Assembly (NCBI GenBank): GCA_017694765.1
Contig: JADIML010000018.1
Coordinates: 1 to 24,222, forward strand
Direction of reading: 5' to 3'
DNA from: Candidatus Scybalomonas excrementavium
GTDB lineage: Bacteria > Bacillota > Clostridia > Lachnospirales > Lachnospiraceae
DNA: 24,222 bases
Below are positions 22,884 through 24,222 of this stretch, piece after piece (the stretch's first letter is position 1; the number at the start of each line of letters is the position of its first letter). The notes under the pieces are model-generated. The model was not told where the DNA came from and searched no databases. It saw nothing but the letters and a program-made list of their open reading frames with translations. The translations under genes were made by a program, and so were the position numbers.

Positions 22884-23831
22884 TCACATCTTTTTCTTCC
22901 TTTCAAATACTCGAAGTTTTGAACTTTTTGATCTTGAATTTTCTTCTAACTCTTCCTTTGATGGAATAATGGGTTTCCTTGTCACAACTCGTCCTTTTGA
23001 TTCCTTGTTACACATACATACTGGAAATCCCGGTGGACAAATACAAGGATTCTCATTTTTCTTAAAACTACTTTTTACAATTCGATCTTCTAGTGAATGA
23101 AAGGTAATAATACAAAGTCTACCTTCATCATTTAGTAAGTCAATCATCTGATCAAGACTTTCTTTTAACACTTCTAACTCTCGATTCAACTCAATTCGAA
23201 TCGCTTGGTAAGTTCTCTTAGCCGGATGTCCACCAACTGCTCGAACTTTTGCTGGAATCGCTGCACGAATAATTTCATTAAGCTGTCCAGCTGTCTCAAT
23301 TGGTGCTTCTTCTCTCTTACGGACAATATGCTTCGCAATATTTTTGGCAAACTTGTCCTCTCCATAATCACGTATAATCCGATACAACTCTTGTTCACTA
23401 TATCCATTAATAATATCTCTCGCTGTCATCTCCTGACGCTGATCCATTCTCATATCAAGGAGCGCATCTTCTTCACGATATGTAAATCCTCGTTTGGCAT
23501 TATCAAGTTGATATGAGGATACACCAAGATCTAATAAAATTCCATCTACATGCTGAATTCCCAATTGATGAAGTACTTGTGGCATATTGACATAATTGCT
23601 TCTAACAATCGTAACCTTCTCTCCAAATTGAGCCAAGCGTTCTTTTCCTGTTGCAATCGCTGCTTCATCTTGATCAATTCCAATAAATCTTCCTTTTTCT
23701 GATAAGCGCTCACAAACATGAAAAGCATGTCCAGCTCCTCCAAGCGTTCCATCCACATAAATTCCATCTGGTTTAATATGTAATTGTTCGATGGTTTCCT
23801 CTAATAAAACCGACTTATGCTTAAATTCCAT
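22884..23831 (-). CDS. rsmH: 16S rRNA (cytosine-1402 N4)-methyltransferase RsmH (MraW)
   Basis: RsmH methylates N4 of C1402 in 16S rRNA at the ribosomal P site. The SAM-binding segment VDGTLGGAGH is at residues 26-35. Other family blocks are GILLDLGVSSYQLD, RGFTYREEDALLDMRMD, GGHPAKRTYQAIRIELN, and CIITFHSLEDRIVK. With the ATG at 23831 the protein has 315 residues, the usual size, and begins MEFKHKSVLL. GGAG lies 6 nt upstream. A GTG at 23861 extends the frame but has no ribosome site and adds an atypical basic leader. It opens the dcw cluster, where mraZ would normally precede it, and follows a terminator-bearing leader. Confidence 0.96.
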   Translation of the reverse strand: MEFKHKSVLLEETIEQLHIKPDGIYVDGTLGGAGHAFHVCERLSEKGRFIGIDQDEAAIATGKERLAQFGEKVTIVRSNYVNMPQVLHQLGIQHVDGILLDLGVSSYQLDNAKRGFTYREEDALLDMRMDQRQEMTARDIINGYSEQELYRIIRDYGEDKFAKNIAKHIVRKREEAPIETAGQLNEIIRAAIPAKVRAVGGHPAKRTYQAIRIELNRELEVLKESLDQMIDLLNDEGRLCIITFHSLEDRIVKSSFKKNENPCICPPGFPVCMCNKESKGRVVTRKPIIPSKEELEENSRSKSSKLRVFERKKKM

Positions 23832-23908
23832 CTCTGTCTCCTGTCTTTTTCTTTTTCCCACGCTTATACATATATCTGTCTTGTGATTCTTTCTTTGATT
23901 TCATGGAC

Positions 23909-23973
23909 AAAAAAACAGCCCTCTAAATTCGTTCCTAGCAAATGTACCTTTGCATATCTTCTGAATTTAGCTG
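23909..23973 (-). terminator. Intrinsic terminator or attenuator ahead of rsmH
   Basis: On the minus strand an 8-bp stem CTAAATTC/GAATTTAG (23970-23963 with 23930-23923) encloses a second hairpin GCAAA/TTTGC (23953-23949 with 23942-23938). An alternative outer pairing CAGC/GCTG can add to it. Seven Ts follow (23915-23909). It stands between the promoter at 24058-24086 and rsmH. Confidence 0.7.
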
Positions 23974-23983
23974 GCATACATAA

Positions 23984-24013
23984 CTAGATACTTTCTAACA
24001 TCTCCTTATCCAA
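23984..24013 (-). other. Candidate leader-peptide ORF upstream of rsmH
   Basis: A TTG-start frame of nine codons (MDKEMLESI) has GGGGAG 8 nt upstream. It ends 11 bases before the terminator hairpin region. An overlapping 16-codon ATG frame (24045-23995) begins almost at the predicted transcript start and lacks a good ribosome site. Translation of either is unproven. Confidence 0.2.
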
Positions 24014-24057
24014 AAATAATACTCCCCGAACTCTCCATAAATCATCACTCTGTCTTT

Positions 24058-24086
24058 ATTCTAGTATATAATTCCATAGATTGCAA
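24058..24086 (-). promoter_or_regulatory. SigA-type promoter of the dcw cluster leader
   Basis: On the minus strand TTGCAA (24086-24081) and TAGAAT (24063-24058) are exactly 17 bp apart. The predicted start near 24051 gives an RNA of about 140 nt to the terminator or a leader of about 220 nt to rsmH. Confidence 0.55.
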
Positions 24087-24222
24087 TAGAAAATTCACAA
24101 GAAAAAGGCAGAAATAAACACAAAAAAACTCTTTTCTTGTCTTTTTTCTACCCTTTTCTTTTCTCTTATTTTATTTTCATCAATATCTCGTATTTATCTA
24201 CCTAATATACTCTATATATAGT

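Larger units (their letters stand above)
23832..24222. other. Region upstream of rsmH, no conventional gene
   Basis: About 390 bases hold no ORF of normal size and no mraZ. On the minus strand they carry a promoter (24086-24058), tiny ORFs and an intrinsic terminator (to 23909), then an 80-nt stretch to rsmH without a convincing promoter. Beyond 24087 the sequence is purine/pyrimidine-biased AT-rich DNA with only a weak repeat (24097-24105 with 24132-24140). Confidence 0.6.

Noticed and set aside
24097..24140. Inverted repeat ACAAGAAAA/TTTTCTTGT followed by Ts on the plus strand
   Set aside because: The stem is almost all A-T with a 26-nt loop and no plus-strand gene precedes it, so it is likely a product of purine/pyrimidine-biased sequence.

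Overview
The window is a low-GC chromosomal segment from an endospore-forming member of the Firmicutes, most likely a clostridial (Lachnospiraceae-like) anaerobe. The evidence is strongly AT-biased DNA, Shine-Dalgarno-led genes, a complete spoIIGA-sigE-sigG sporulation block, and a division/cell-wall (dcw) cluster joined to that block. I identify 21 protein genes. I see no rRNA, tRNA, CRISPR array, insertion sequence or phage gene.

Left part (1-8200), metabolism and selenium. argH (+) has two ArgR-type palindromes upstream. A bidirectional terminator separates it from a minus-strand operon, yqeC-yqeB-yedF-DUF3343, which faces away from selD (+). A short phosphate acetyltransferase gene (pta, +) follows, then an EF2568-type cysteine desulfurase gene (-). 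YqeB, YqeC, YedF, the DUF3343 carrier, SelD and this desulfurase are the accessory set known from genomes that use selenium as a labile cofactor of molybdenum hydroxylases. No selA, selB or tRNA-Sec gene is in the window. The hydroxylases themselves are not here.

Middle (8415-12723), sporulation and hisS. sigG, sigE and spoIIGA lie on the minus strand. The spoIIGA promoter has a near-consensus -35 and -10 separated by 21 bp, the unusual geometry known for Spo0A-activated spoIIG promoters. A plus-strand hisS of the eukaryote/archaeal-like type sits between spoIIGA and ftsZ and interrupts the usual ftsZ-spoIIGA neighbourhood.

Right part (12883-24222), dcw cluster. It is transcribed leftward as rsmH, ftsL, pbpB (class B PBP), spoVD-like class B PBP, mraY, murD, ftsW/spoVE, ftsQ (divIB), ftsZ. 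murG is absent between ftsW and ftsQ, and mraZ is absent in front of rsmH. In place of mraZ there is a promoter, about 140 nt of leader with tiny ORFs, and an intrinsic terminator ahead of rsmH, which suggests attenuation or a small RNA. A hairpin that would hide the ribosome-binding site lies between the two PBP genes.

Together the cluster makes lipid-bound peptidoglycan precursor steps (MurD, MraY), septal synthase (FtsW plus class B PBPs), divisome scaffold (FtsL, FtsQ, FtsZ), and the sigma factors that take over after asymmetric division.
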